A DNA stretch of 64,000 nt from Bacillus sp. PAMC26568 (GTDB lineage: Bacteria > Bacillota > Bacilli > Bacillales > Bacillaceae): contig NZ_CP060137.1 of the NCBI RefSeq assembly GCF_014235785.1, positions 310,001 to 374,000 of the forward strand, in the 5' to 3' direction. A model generated the notes under the pieces. It made no database searches. It was given only the letters and a program-made list of their open reading frames with translations, and was not told the origin of the DNA. Shown piece by piece: positions 1 through 8,038 of the stretch. Within the stretch, counting starts at the first letter, position 1. Each line of letters starts with the position of its first letter. The position numbers and the translations under genes were made by a program.

Positions 1-94
1 ACAGTTGAAAATAGAAAATAGTAAGCTGAAGGCAGAGAATGCTAAGCTGCAAAAGGAAATAAGACTAGATCAAAAAAAGAATACTAATAAATAG
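1..94 (+). CDS. 3' end of an unidentified coiled-coil protein (partial)
   Basis: An open frame enters from the left edge and ends at a TAG at 92-94, giving about 30 residues. They are rich in Lys, Glu, Asn and Leu with a heptad-like Leu/Ile spacing (KLKAENAKLQKEI), so this is the C-terminal tail of a coiled-coil protein. A terminator follows at once. Family and function cannot be told from the fragment. Confidence 0.5.
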   Translation, partial: QLKIENSKLKAENAKLQKEIRLDQKKNTNK

Positions 95-117
95 AGGCTT
101 TCAGAAGTCTCTTTTTT
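93..117 (+). terminator. intrinsic terminator of the left-edge gene
   Basis: AGAGGCTT and AAGTCTCT pair around a TCAG loop, followed by a run of T. It overlaps the stop codon of the left-edge frame. Confidence 0.7.
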
Positions 118-212
118 CATTTACTAAAGATTTATGAAAAGTTAAAGGTAAAGCTTTCAATTATGTTGTAATATAAATGTAGATACAAGTGACAAAAATA
201 GGGGGAATAAAG

Positions 213-1097
213 ATGCATGTAAAAAAAGCAATTATCCCGGCAGCTGGTCTAGGAACGAGATTTTTACCGGCTACTAAAGCACAGCCTAAAGAAATGCTGC
301 CTATTGTTGATAAACCTACCATTCAGTACATTATCGAAGAAGCAGTAGCTTCTGGCATAGAAGATATCTTAATCGTATCGGGCAGAGGGAAACGGGCGAT
401 TGAAGACCATTTTGATAAATCTTATGAACTTGAAGAAACATTGATTAAAAAGGAAAAATGGGACTTGCTGAGCAAGGTTCAGGGAATTTCAGAGTTAGCC
501 AATATTCATTATATTCGCCAGAAAGAACCATTGGGACTTGGGCACGCCATTTATTGTGCCAGAAGATTCATAGGGAATGAACCTTTCGCTGTTATGCTTG
601 GAGACGACATTGTTCAATCAGATGTTCCTTGTTTGAAACAGCTAATCGATGTTTATGACCAATTCAAAAGCACAGTGATTGGCGTTCAAAATGTTAAACC
701 TGAAGATGTATCAAAATATGGAATCGTCAGTTATGACCAAAATGGAAAAAAAGCTGACAATGTTTATAGAGTAAATGATTTAGTTGAAAAACCAAAACGA
801 GAAGATGCCCCTTCACATACAGCTATTTTAGGCCGATATATTTTGCGACCTGAAATTTTTGATATCTTGGGTAATCTTAAACCTGGATCAGGCGGTGAAA
901 TCCAATTGACCGATGCTCTAAAAGAGCTTGCATATAAAGAAGAAGTGACGGCTTATCACTTTAGCGGGAAGAGATATGATGTTGGAGATAAGCTGGGCTT
1001 TATACAGGCTACCATTGATTTTGCAATGGAAAATGAGGAGCTTAGGGAAGATATTCTTCAGTACATTAAATATAAAATTAAAAATGCAAAATCATGA
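213..1097 (+). CDS. galU: UTP-glucose-1-phosphate uridylyltransferase (GalU/GtaB)
   Basis: Makes UDP-glucose from UTP and glucose-1-phosphate in the cytoplasm, for glycolipid anchors, teichoic acid decoration and UDP-glucuronate. The N-terminus carries the nucleotidyltransferase signature [20 protein letters not shown] and a GDD metal-binding segment near residue 130. The 294-residue length is normal for the family. An upstream GTG at 189 is in frame, but the ATG at 213 has GGGGGA about 7 nt before it and matches family N-termini. UDP-glucose dehydrogenase follows 25 nt later, so its product is probably oxidised to UDP-glucuronate next door. Confidence 0.95.
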   Translation: MHVKKAIIPAAGLGTRFLPATKAQPKEMLPIVDKPTIQYIIEEAVASGIEDILIVSGRGKRAIEDHFDKSYELEETLIKKEKWDLLSKVQGISELANIHYIRQKEPLGLGHAIYCARRFIGNEPFAVMLGDDIVQSDVPCLKQLIDVYDQFKSTVIGVQNVKPEDVSKYGIVSYDQNGKKADNVYRVNDLVEKPKREDAPSHTAILGRYILRPEIFDILGNLKPGSGGEIQLTDALKELAYKEEVTAYHFSGKRYDVGDKLGFIQATIDFAMENEELREDILQYIKYKIKNAKS

Positions 1098-1122
1098 CTT
1101 AGAAAGGTCAGGGGATTTTTCT

Positions 1123-2436
1123 GTGAGAATATCAGTTGCTGGAACTGGATATGTAGGGTTGGTAACAGGTGTATGCTTAGCTGAAATCGGCCATCAAGTC
1201 ATATGTGTTGATATCGATGAAGCGAAAGTTGCTATGCTTAATAAAGGGGATTCTCCAATATATGAGCCTGGTTTAGAAGAATTGATGAAAAAAAACGTTG
1301 AATCAGACCGACTCAAATTCACGTCTGATTCTGAAATGGCATATCAGCATAGTGACATTATCTTCATCGCTGTTGGCACACCTGAAAATGAAGACGGTTC
1401 TGCGAATTTGAAGTACGTCGAAGCAGCTGCGATACAAATTGCTGAACAAATTCGAAATGATGTCATTGTTGTCGTAAAGAGTACTGTTCCAGTCGGCACG
1501 AATGAATATATCCTTGAGATTATTAAGAAACACAAATCTATATTTCTTGAAGCAGAAGTCGTTTCCAATCCTGAATTTCTTAGAGAAGGATCTGCTATCC
1601 AAGATACATTCCATGGGGATCGGATTGTCATAGGTTCAAGCTCAACGGCAGCTGGTGATCAGGTTGAAGAAGTATACAAACCTCTTGGCATTCCTGTTGT
1701 CCGTACGGATATCAGAAGTGCTGAAATGATAAAATATGCAGCCAATGCTTTTTTAGCAACAAAAATTAGCTTTATCAATGAAATTGCGAACATTTGTGAA
1801 AAGGTAGGTGCAGACATTGAAGATGTGGCTGAGGGAATCGGCAAGGATGCACGAATTGGCTCGCAATTTTTAAAAGCAGGCATCGGATATGGGGGATCAT
1901 GCTTTCCAAAAGATACAAAAGCACTTGTACAATTGGCAGGCAACGTACAGCATCAATTTGACCTCCTAGATTCAGTCATAACCGTAAACAATCGACAGCC
2001 ATTAAAATTAATCGAATCGGCAAAAAAGTACTTAGGCACTCTTTCAGGAAAGAAAATAACGCTGTTAGGGTTAGCGTTTAAACCGAACACAGATGATGTC
2101 AGAGAAGCTGCTTCAATCGTTATTGCTAATGAATTAGTTAAAGAAGGTGCAACTGTGATTGGTTATGATCCAATCGCTATAGAGGCAGCTAGAAAGGTAT
2201 TGAAGGACTCCATTGCATATTGTGAGGATATTGAAGAAGCGATCACTGATGCAGATGCAGTATTTATCGTAACAGAGTGGAATGAGATACGAGAGTTTCC
2301 TATGGAATTATTTAAAGCAAAAATGAAGGAACCTAATGTATTTGATGGTAGAAATATTTATCCGTTAAAAACTATTCCCGAGTGGTTGACTTATGTTTCG
2401 GTTGGTCGGAGAGAGATAATAACATCAAATATGTAA
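1123..2436 (+). CDS. ugd: UDP-glucose 6-dehydrogenase (Ugd/TuaD type)
   Basis: Oxidises UDP-glucose to UDP-glucuronate with two NAD+. The Rossmann motif GTGYVG is at residues 7-12, a catalytic-domain Lys in EMIKYAANAF is at about 204, and the catalytic Cys is C260 in GGSCFPKD. The 437-residue length fits. The GTG start at 1123 follows an AAGGTCAGGGG ribosome site; the open frame extends back into galU but those residues do not match the family. It sits in an operon with galU and mnaA. The enzyme can feed teichuronic-acid-type polymers; substrate preference for glucose over GlcNAc is inferred from the galU neighbour and the short N-terminus. Confidence 0.92.
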   Translation: MRISVAGTGYVGLVTGVCLAEIGHQVICVDIDEAKVAMLNKGDSPIYEPGLEELMKKNVESDRLKFTSDSEMAYQHSDIIFIAVGTPENEDGSANLKYVEAAAIQIAEQIRNDVIVVVKSTVPVGTNEYILEIIKKHKSIFLEAEVVSNPEFLREGSAIQDTFHGDRIVIGSSSTAAGDQVEEVYKPLGIPVVRTDIRSAEMIKYAANAFLATKISFINEIANICEKVGADIEDVAEGIGKDARIGSQFLKAGIGYGGSCFPKDTKALVQLAGNVQHQFDLLDSVITVNNRQPLKLIESAKKYLGTLSGKKITLLGLAFKPNTDDVREAASIVIANELVKEGATVIGYDPIAIEAARKVLKDSIAYCEDIEEAITDADAVFIVTEWNEIREFPMELFKAKMKEPNVFDGRNIYPLKTIPEWLTYVSVGRREIITSNM

Positions 2437-2518
2437 TGTGACAGAATTAAGCTGTATTTGTAGTGTTATACATAAGTATGTTATTTTTAATGCAATAATA
2501 GTAAATGTAGGTGATAGT

Positions 2519-3658
2519 TTGGATAAGGTTAAAGTAATGACCATTTTTGGAACACGTCCAGAAGCTATTAAAATGGCACCCTTAGTAAAAGAGCTGGAGA
2601 AACACTCTAATGAAATAGAATCAATTGTTACTGTTACAGCCCAGCACAGAGAAATGCTGGATCAAGTTCTAGCCATTTTTAATGTCAAGCCTGATCATGA
2701 TTTAAATATTATGAAAGATCGCCAAACTCTTGTGGATGTTACGACTAGAGCACTTGATGGTTTAGATAAAGTAATGAAGGAAGTTAAACCTGATATTGTT
2801 TTGGTTCATGGAGATACTACAACAACATTTGTTGCTGGTCTGGCTGCTTTTTATAATCAAATCGCTGTTGGTCATGTTGAAGCAGGTTTAAGAACAAATA
2901 ACAAGTATTCGCCATTTCCAGAAGAAATGAATAGGCAAATGGCAGGTATTCTAGCGGATCTTCATTTTGCGCCTACCATTAAAGCTCAAGAAAATCTCTT
3001 AAAAGAGAGCAAAAATACAGAGAATATATTCATTACCGGAAATACGGCAATAGATGCGCTGCAAACAACTGTTACTGAATCCTATCATCATGAGGTTTTA
3101 TCTAAAATTGGCTCTGACAGGCTTATTTTACTGACTGCTCATCGCAGGGAGAATCTAGGTGAGCCGATGAGAAATATGTTTAAAGCGATTAAAAGAATCG
3201 TCGATGAACATGATGATGTACAAGTTGTATATCCTGTTCATTTGAATCCAATTGTAAGAGAAATCGCAGATGAAATTCTTGGAGAAGATCGAAGAATTCA
3301 CTTAATTGAACCTTTAGGAGTATTTGACTTTCATAACTTTGCCTCCAGATCTCATATTATCTTAACAGATTCGGGCGGTGTTCAAGAAGAGGCACCTTCT
3401 TTAGGTGTGCCTGTATTGGTTTTAAGGGATACAACAGAAAGACCCGAGGGCATTGAAGCAGGAACATTGAAGCTTGCCGGAACGAATGAAGAAACCATTT
3501 TTAATTTAGCAAATGAACTCCTTTCTGATGAAGAAAAGTACATGAAAATGGCTAAAGCTTCGAATCCATATGGAGACGGGCATGCTTCAAAGAGAATTGT
3601 CCAATCCATTTTATATCACTTTGGATTGATAAAGCAGAGACCTGAATCTTTTCAATAA
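2519..3658 (+). CDS. mnaA: UDP-N-acetylglucosamine 2-epimerase (non-hydrolysing)
   Basis: Interconverts UDP-GlcNAc and UDP-ManNAc, needed for the wall teichoic acid linkage unit. Motifs seen are FGTRPEAIKMAP at the N-terminus, VHGDTTTT, HVEAGLRT, TAHRRENLG and LTDSGGVQEEAP. The 379 residues match the B. subtilis MnaA length. I chose the TTG at 2519, preceded by TAGGTGATAG, over an earlier GTG at 2438 whose extra 27 residues do not resemble the family. Because a diacetamido-uronate pathway is encoded downstream, a WbpI-like role on the acidic sugar is also possible. Confidence 0.93.
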   Translation: MDKVKVMTIFGTRPEAIKMAPLVKELEKHSNEIESIVTVTAQHREMLDQVLAIFNVKPDHDLNIMKDRQTLVDVTTRALDGLDKVMKEVKPDIVLVHGDTTTTFVAGLAAFYNQIAVGHVEAGLRTNNKYSPFPEEMNRQMAGILADLHFAPTIKAQENLLKESKNTENIFITGNTAIDALQTTVTESYHHEVLSKIGSDRLILLTAHRRENLGEPMRNMFKAIKRIVDEHDDVQVVYPVHLNPIVREIADEILGEDRRIHLIEPLGVFDFHNFASRSHIILTDSGGVQEEAPSLGVPVLVLRDTTERPEGIEAGTLKLAGTNEETIFNLANELLSDEEKYMKMAKASNPYGDGHASKRIVQSILYHFGLIKQRPESFQ

Positions 3659-3662
3659 GCGG

Positions 3663-3695
3663 AGGCTTATCTTTATAGATAAGCCTTCCTTAATA
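3663..3695 (+). terminator. hairpin terminator after mnaA
   Basis: AGGCTTATC (3663-3671) and GATAAGCCT (3678-3686) pair perfectly. The downstream tail is T-rich but broken, so termination may be partial. Confidence 0.6.
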
Positions 3696-3766
3696 TTTAC
3701 GGGCACTTAAGAAACAGTTATTATATACCAGAATGTCTAATCTTGATAAAGGATGAGTCCTATTAA

Positions 3767-4873
3767 ATGAAAAAAATTATTGTATACTATCCATATGAAT
3801 TAAGAGAGTTAACGAGCGGATCAGCAGTGCGTCCAGTGAAAATGCTGGAGGGTTTTCGAAAACTGGCCGATGAGAAAAGCTTGGAAATGATTGAGATTTA
3901 TGGTGATTCAGCTAAAAGAGAACAGCTGTTAAATGACTTATATAAAAATGTAAACCCCGCTGATATTCTGTATTGTTACATGGAAAATGCAACTATTCCT
4001 ATGTGGCTGACAGATAAAGACCATTTTCCGCGAAAACCATTTTTGGATTATAAATTTATGAAATTCCTGAAAAGAAATAATATCCCGCTTGGTGTTTTTT
4101 ACCGTGATGCCTATTGGAAGTTCAATGACTTATATCAAGTAAAACCCGGTATTAAACAAGTGATGCAGCAGTTATTTAGAACCGAGCTGTCAATGTTTAA
4201 AAAATATGGACAAGTTTTTTATTTACCTAGTAAATACATGAATGATTATGTAAGTTTTCCTGCTGAAAAGGTCGTCCCGCTTCCTCCAGGCGGTATGGAT
4301 TTATTGGAGAATAAAGTTCCGGCAGAAATTCCAAATGCAATATATGTGGGAGGAATAAACCCTCGGTATGGTGTTTATGATATGCTGCAGGCGTTTAAAG
4401 AATTAAATGCTGGAGAAATTAAAATTCATTTGCATTTTGTATGCCGAAAAGAAGAAATCGCAAAGTATCAGGATTTAATTCAGCCATTTATTAACGAAAA
4501 ATGGATTACAATTTATCATGCTTTTGGTGACCAATTGGTTCCGATTTATCGAAAAGCCGATTTTGGAATTGTTCCAATTCAAAGAGATGTTTATAATGAT
4601 TTTGCAGTTGCAGTGAAACTTTTTGAATATTTATCCTATGGGCTTCCGGTTATTTCCACGGATGTAAAAGCTCAGAAGGACCTCGTAGAAGATGGCGATT
4701 TTGGGCTAGTAGTTCAAAGTTCGGCTGAATCTATTTTAACGGCTTTAAAGAAAATGGAAGACCCTGAAGTGAGAAAGTATTATCAGGAAAATGCGATTAA
4801 AGCATTGAAGAATAAACACCTTTGGTATAATAGGGCTTTAACTGTACATAACACACTATCTGAGAAGAAATAA
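3767..4873 (+). CDS. GT-B fold glycosyltransferase (family-4-like)
   Basis: A cytoplasmic glycosyltransferase of 368 residues. The C-terminal half has the nucleotide-sugar binding layout of GT4/GT1-type enzymes: GGINPRYGVYDML near residue 193, a beta strand with VPIQRD, then KLFEYLSYGLPVIST, which provides the acidic residue and the G-P turn typical of the donor site. No membrane segment is seen. It starts a run of three glycosyltransferases and an acetyltransferase with short spacings (23, 11 and 5 nt), so it is likely one assembly operon for a surface glycan. Donor and acceptor cannot be predicted. Confidence 0.8.
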   Translation: MKKIIVYYPYELRELTSGSAVRPVKMLEGFRKLADEKSLEMIEIYGDSAKREQLLNDLYKNVNPADILYCYMENATIPMWLTDKDHFPRKPFLDYKFMKFLKRNNIPLGVFYRDAYWKFNDLYQVKPGIKQVMQQLFRTELSMFKKYGQVFYLPSKYMNDYVSFPAEKVVPLPPGGMDLLENKVPAEIPNAIYVGGINPRYGVYDMLQAFKELNAGEIKIHLHFVCRKEEIAKYQDLIQPFINEKWITIYHAFGDQLVPIYRKADFGIVPIQRDVYNDFAVAVKLFEYLSYGLPVISTDVKAQKDLVEDGDFGLVVQSSAESILTALKKMEDPEVRKYYQENAIKALKNKHLWYNRALTVHNTLSEKK

Positions 4874-4896
4874 TGAACTGACAGGAGTGAGCAGTC

Positions 4897-6006
4897 TTGC
4901 AAATATTAATTATTGTGCAAGATTATCCAAGTCAAGAAAACAAATATGCGATGAATTACGTGCATACTCGTAATCTTGAATATTTAAAAGAAGGATTCAG
5001 CATGAAAGTGTTATCATTCAATGCTAAAAAAAGTTATTCGTATGAAGGTATTGAGGTCTGCACGTATACAGAATTTTTAACAGCTTATCAAGGTGATGAA
5101 ATTGATTTAATCATCAGCCATGCACCGAATTTAAGAAGCCATATTAGGTTTTTATTAAATAAAAAATTACAATTCAATAAAATTCTCTTCTTTATTCATG
5201 GTCATGAGGTCATGAAGAAATCGAAATACTATCCAGAGCCATACGATTATATAAAATCGAGCTCTATTAAAAAGCAGATGAATAACGTTTATGATTCGTT
5301 TAAGCTTGCGTTCTTAAAGAGGTTTATGGAAAAGAAATTTAAAGCAGGAAAATTAAAGATTATTTTTGTAAGCAAGTGGATGAAAGATACATTCTTGGAG
5401 AATATCAGCATTAGAGAAAAGGTATTAGATGAAAATTCATATGTCATTTCGAACTCCATGAATCAAGTTTTCATTGATAGAACCTATCACCAGGCTGCTA
5501 GTACAAAAGCAGATTTCATAACAGTCCGGCCGCTTGATCAATCAAAATATGCTGTTGATTTAGTAGTAAAGCTTGCTGAAAAACATCCAGATCTAAGCTT
5601 TCACATATATGGAAAAGGCTCTTATTTCAGCCATAATAAACAGCCAGAGAATATTGAAGTTTTTCAAGATTTTCTCAAGCCTGATGACCTGGCAGAGCTT
5701 CTCAACGAGTACCGTTGTGCACTTATGCCAACTAGATTAGATGCACAAGGTGTTATGATGTGTGAAATCGCAACTTATGGAATGCCGATTGTAACATCAG
5801 ATTTGCCAATATGTAAGGAAATGCTGGGTACATTTGATAATGCATTCTTTATGGATAATGAAACTAGTGACTTTAATTTAAACCAAGCTTTATTAAGTAT
5901 TAATCCAGATGCCAACAAAGAAGTTTTAAAAAGAAAGTTTTCTTTAGAGAATACGATTCATCAAGAAATGGAAGTCATCAAAAGCTTGATAAAGAATCAT
6001 AGATAG
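4897..6006 (+). CDS. glycosyltransferase (GT-B, family-4-like)
   Basis: 369 residues, TTG start at 4897 after a GGAG box. The N-terminal half is less conserved (ILIIVQDYPSQENKY opens a Rossmann-like strand). The C-terminal half has YGKGSYF, an AELLNEYRCALMPTRLDAQG strand and CEIATYGMPIVTSD, the donor-site acidic motif and G-P turn of GT4 enzymes. It lies between two other glycosyltransferases and probably adds one sugar of the repeat unit on the cytoplasmic face. Specificity is unknown. Confidence 0.78.
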   Translation: MQILIIVQDYPSQENKYAMNYVHTRNLEYLKEGFSMKVLSFNAKKSYSYEGIEVCTYTEFLTAYQGDEIDLIISHAPNLRSHIRFLLNKKLQFNKILFFIHGHEVMKKSKYYPEPYDYIKSSSIKKQMNNVYDSFKLAFLKRFMEKKFKAGKLKIIFVSKWMKDTFLENISIREKVLDENSYVISNSMNQVFIDRTYHQAASTKADFITVRPLDQSKYAVDLVVKLAEKHPDLSFHIYGKGSYFSHNKQPENIEVFQDFLKPDDLAELLNEYRCALMPTRLDAQGVMMCEIATYGMPIVTSDLPICKEMLGTFDNAFFMDNETSDFNLNQALLSINPDANKEVLKRKFSLENTIHQEMEVIKSLIKNHR

Positions 6007-6017
6007 AGGGATATAAT

Positions 6018-7271
6018 ATGAATTTTTGGATTTTTAATCATTATGCCATTCCACCTGGGTCAAGCGGAATTACAAGGGATTATGATTTGGCAAAAAGGCT
6101 TGTAAGACAAGGTCATCAAGTAACCATATTTGCGTCTTCGTTTGATCATCGATCGCGGAAAGAGCGTCATTTTTCTGAATCAGAAAAAGGGAACTTCAAA
6201 GAAGAGGAATACGATGGTATAAAGTATGTTTGGATTCGCAGCACTGCTTACCATGGAAATAATGTTAATCGAGTCTTAAATATCTTAAGTTATACAGTAA
6301 GAGGATATTTTGCTTCACGCAAAATAAAAGAGAAACCAGATATTGTGATGGGTACAATTGTACATCCTCTTGCAGCTTTTTTAGGGTACATTGTTTCAAA
6401 AAATAAGGAAAGTCTTTTTTACTTTGAGGAACGAGATTTCTGGCCAGAAACGCTCGTTCATTTGGGCAAATTCAAAAAAAATAACCCAATAGTTAAAGTG
6501 TTATATCAGCTGGAACTTTTTCTCTATAAAAGAGCGAAAAGGATTATTGTGCTCTTCGACCGTGCCCATTTATACGTTAAAAGCAGAGGGATAGATGTAA
6601 ATAAAGTTGTGTATTTGCCAAACGGGGCAGATTTGGAACGGTACAATCAGAATATTCCGCTGCCTGAAGAGATAGAGAGGATCTTCAGCGGTTTAGCAGG
6701 CAAATTTATTGCTATCTATACAGGTGCACATGGACTAGCGAATAATTTGGATGTTTTATTAGATGCTGCGAAAATTTCAAAAACAAATAATGCAGATGTT
6801 CAATTTGTTCTGGTAGGAGATGGAGTCGAAAAGCAAAAACTTCTGAAGAGAGCTAATGAGGAGCAGCTAAATAATGTAACATTTATTGATCCCGTTCAAA
6901 AAGAACTCATTCCATCCATTCTCAGAAAAGCAGATGTCGGGCTGATTTCAATGTTTGACGCAGATTTATATAAATGGGGCATGAGCCTAAATAAAGTGTA
7001 CGATTATATGGCTGCAGAACTACCTACGATTATTAAATGCAATATTGAAGACACAATTGTTGAAAAAGCTAATGCTGGTTTTAAAGTGAAGAATGCTCAA
7101 GAAATCGCCGACAAACTTGATTACGCAGTCTTGCATGCTGAAGAAATAAAGGCAATGGGCAAGCGGGGAAGAAGATATGTAGAAGACTATCATTCTTGGG
7201 ATAATCTTGCCAATGAGTTATTAAGAGCGATGAATGAAGATGTGAAACAAATTAAAGCTGAAAGTGAGTGA
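6018..7271 (+). CDS. GT4 glycosyltransferase, WbuB-like
   Basis: 417 residues. The start NHYAIPPGSSGITRDYDLAK followed by GHQVTIFAS is characteristic of the WbuB-like group of GT4 transferases, which often transfer N-acetylated amino or deoxy-amino sugars. The C-terminal donor domain has YTGAHGLANNLDVLL, VGDGVEKQKL and KVYDYMAAELPTI. It overlaps or abuts the downstream acetyltransferase, so the two are translationally close. Assignment to the subgroup is by motif memory; the exact sugar is not predictable. Confidence 0.82.
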   Translation: MNFWIFNHYAIPPGSSGITRDYDLAKRLVRQGHQVTIFASSFDHRSRKERHFSESEKGNFKEEEYDGIKYVWIRSTAYHGNNVNRVLNILSYTVRGYFASRKIKEKPDIVMGTIVHPLAAFLGYIVSKNKESLFYFEERDFWPETLVHLGKFKKNNPIVKVLYQLELFLYKRAKRIIVLFDRAHLYVKSRGIDVNKVVYLPNGADLERYNQNIPLPEEIERIFSGLAGKFIAIYTGAHGLANNLDVLLDAAKISKTNNADVQFVLVGDGVEKQKLLKRANEEQLNNVTFIDPVQKELIPSILRKADVGLISMFDADLYKWGMSLNKVYDYMAAELPTIIKCNIEDTIVEKANAGFKVKNAQEIADKLDYAVLHAEEIKAMGKRGRRYVEDYHSWDNLANELLRAMNEDVKQIKAESE

Positions 7272-7276
7272 TTTTT

Positions 7277-7990
7277 GTGAATCAAGAAAACTTTGGGAAT
7301 AATGTGCTTATTAAAGAAAACGTACAATTGGGCGAGAATGTTGTCATTGGAAATAATGTCATTATTTATGAAGGTACTATTATTGGAGATCATGTTGTCA
7401 TTCAGGATAATGTCGTTATTGGAAAACAGCCGAGCAGAGCGAAAAATTCAATCTTGCCTGATGTAAAGAAACTTCCCCCAACTGTTATTGGATCAGGGTG
7501 TACGATTGGGACATCATCAATCATTTATGCCAATGCAACATTAGCAAATGATGTTTTTGTAGCTGATCTAGCTACAATCAGAGAACGAGTTACAATCGGA
7601 GAAAAAACGATTGTCGGCAGAGGCGTTGCAGTTGAAAATGATTGTAAAGTAGGTATGAAGTGTAAATTAGAAACGAATTGCTATATCACTGCTTACTCAA
7701 CAATAGAAGATTTTGTTTTTATTGCTCCTTGTGTTGTTACGACAAATGATAACTATATGGCTCGATCAAAAGAGAGATTAGGGAATTTTAAAGGAGTTAC
7801 GATTAAAAAGGGCGGCAGAGTTGGTGCAAATGTTACTATTTTGCCGGGCAAAACAATTGAAGAAGATGGCGCAGTTGGAGCTGGAAGTGTTGTGACAAAG
7901 GATGTTTCAAAAGAAGATCTTGTTGTCGGAAGTCCGGCACGTTCTTTAAGAAAAGTTCCAGATAACCAGCTTTTGAAAAACCAGGAATAA
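7277..7990 (+). CDS. left-handed beta-helix sugar N-acetyltransferase (WbpD/QdtC-like)
   Basis: A chain of imperfect hexapeptide repeats (V-I-I-G-N/D-N pattern) runs nearly the whole 237 residues, the mark of a left-handed beta-helix acetyl-CoA transferase. The segment FIAPCVVTTNDNY, then GANVTILPG and GAGSVVTKDV, resembles enzymes that acetylate the 3-amino group of nucleotide sugars (WbpD, QdtC). This fits the UDP-GlcNAc dehydrogenase, oxidoreductase and aminotransferase encoded at 14.3-18.5 kb. I prefer the GTG at 7277, which has AAGTGAG upstream; a GTG at 7268 overlapping the previous stop is the alternative. Confidence 0.8.
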   Translation: MNQENFGNNVLIKENVQLGENVVIGNNVIIYEGTIIGDHVVIQDNVVIGKQPSRAKNSILPDVKKLPPTVIGSGCTIGTSSIIYANATLANDVFVADLATIRERVTIGEKTIVGRGVAVENDCKVGMKCKLETNCYITAYSTIEDFVFIAPCVVTTNDNYMARSKERLGNFKGVTIKKGGRVGANVTILPGKTIEEDGAVGAGSVVTKDVSKEDLVVGSPARSLRKVPDNQLLKNQE

Positions 7991-7994
7991 TATA

Positions 7995-8038
7995 AAAAAG
8001 AAGGACATGCACTGCTTGATGTGCATGTTCTTCTTTTT
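7995..8038. terminator. bidirectional terminator between acetyltransferase and amidase genes
   Basis: AAAAAGAAGGACATGCAC pairs perfectly with GTGCATGTTCTTCTTTTT around TGCTTGAT. A and T runs on the two sides let it serve both convergent genes. Confidence 0.85.

Noticed and set aside
189..212. Upstream start for galU
   Set aside because: The extra eight residues do not match the family and the GTG lacks a ribosome site, unlike the ATG at 213.
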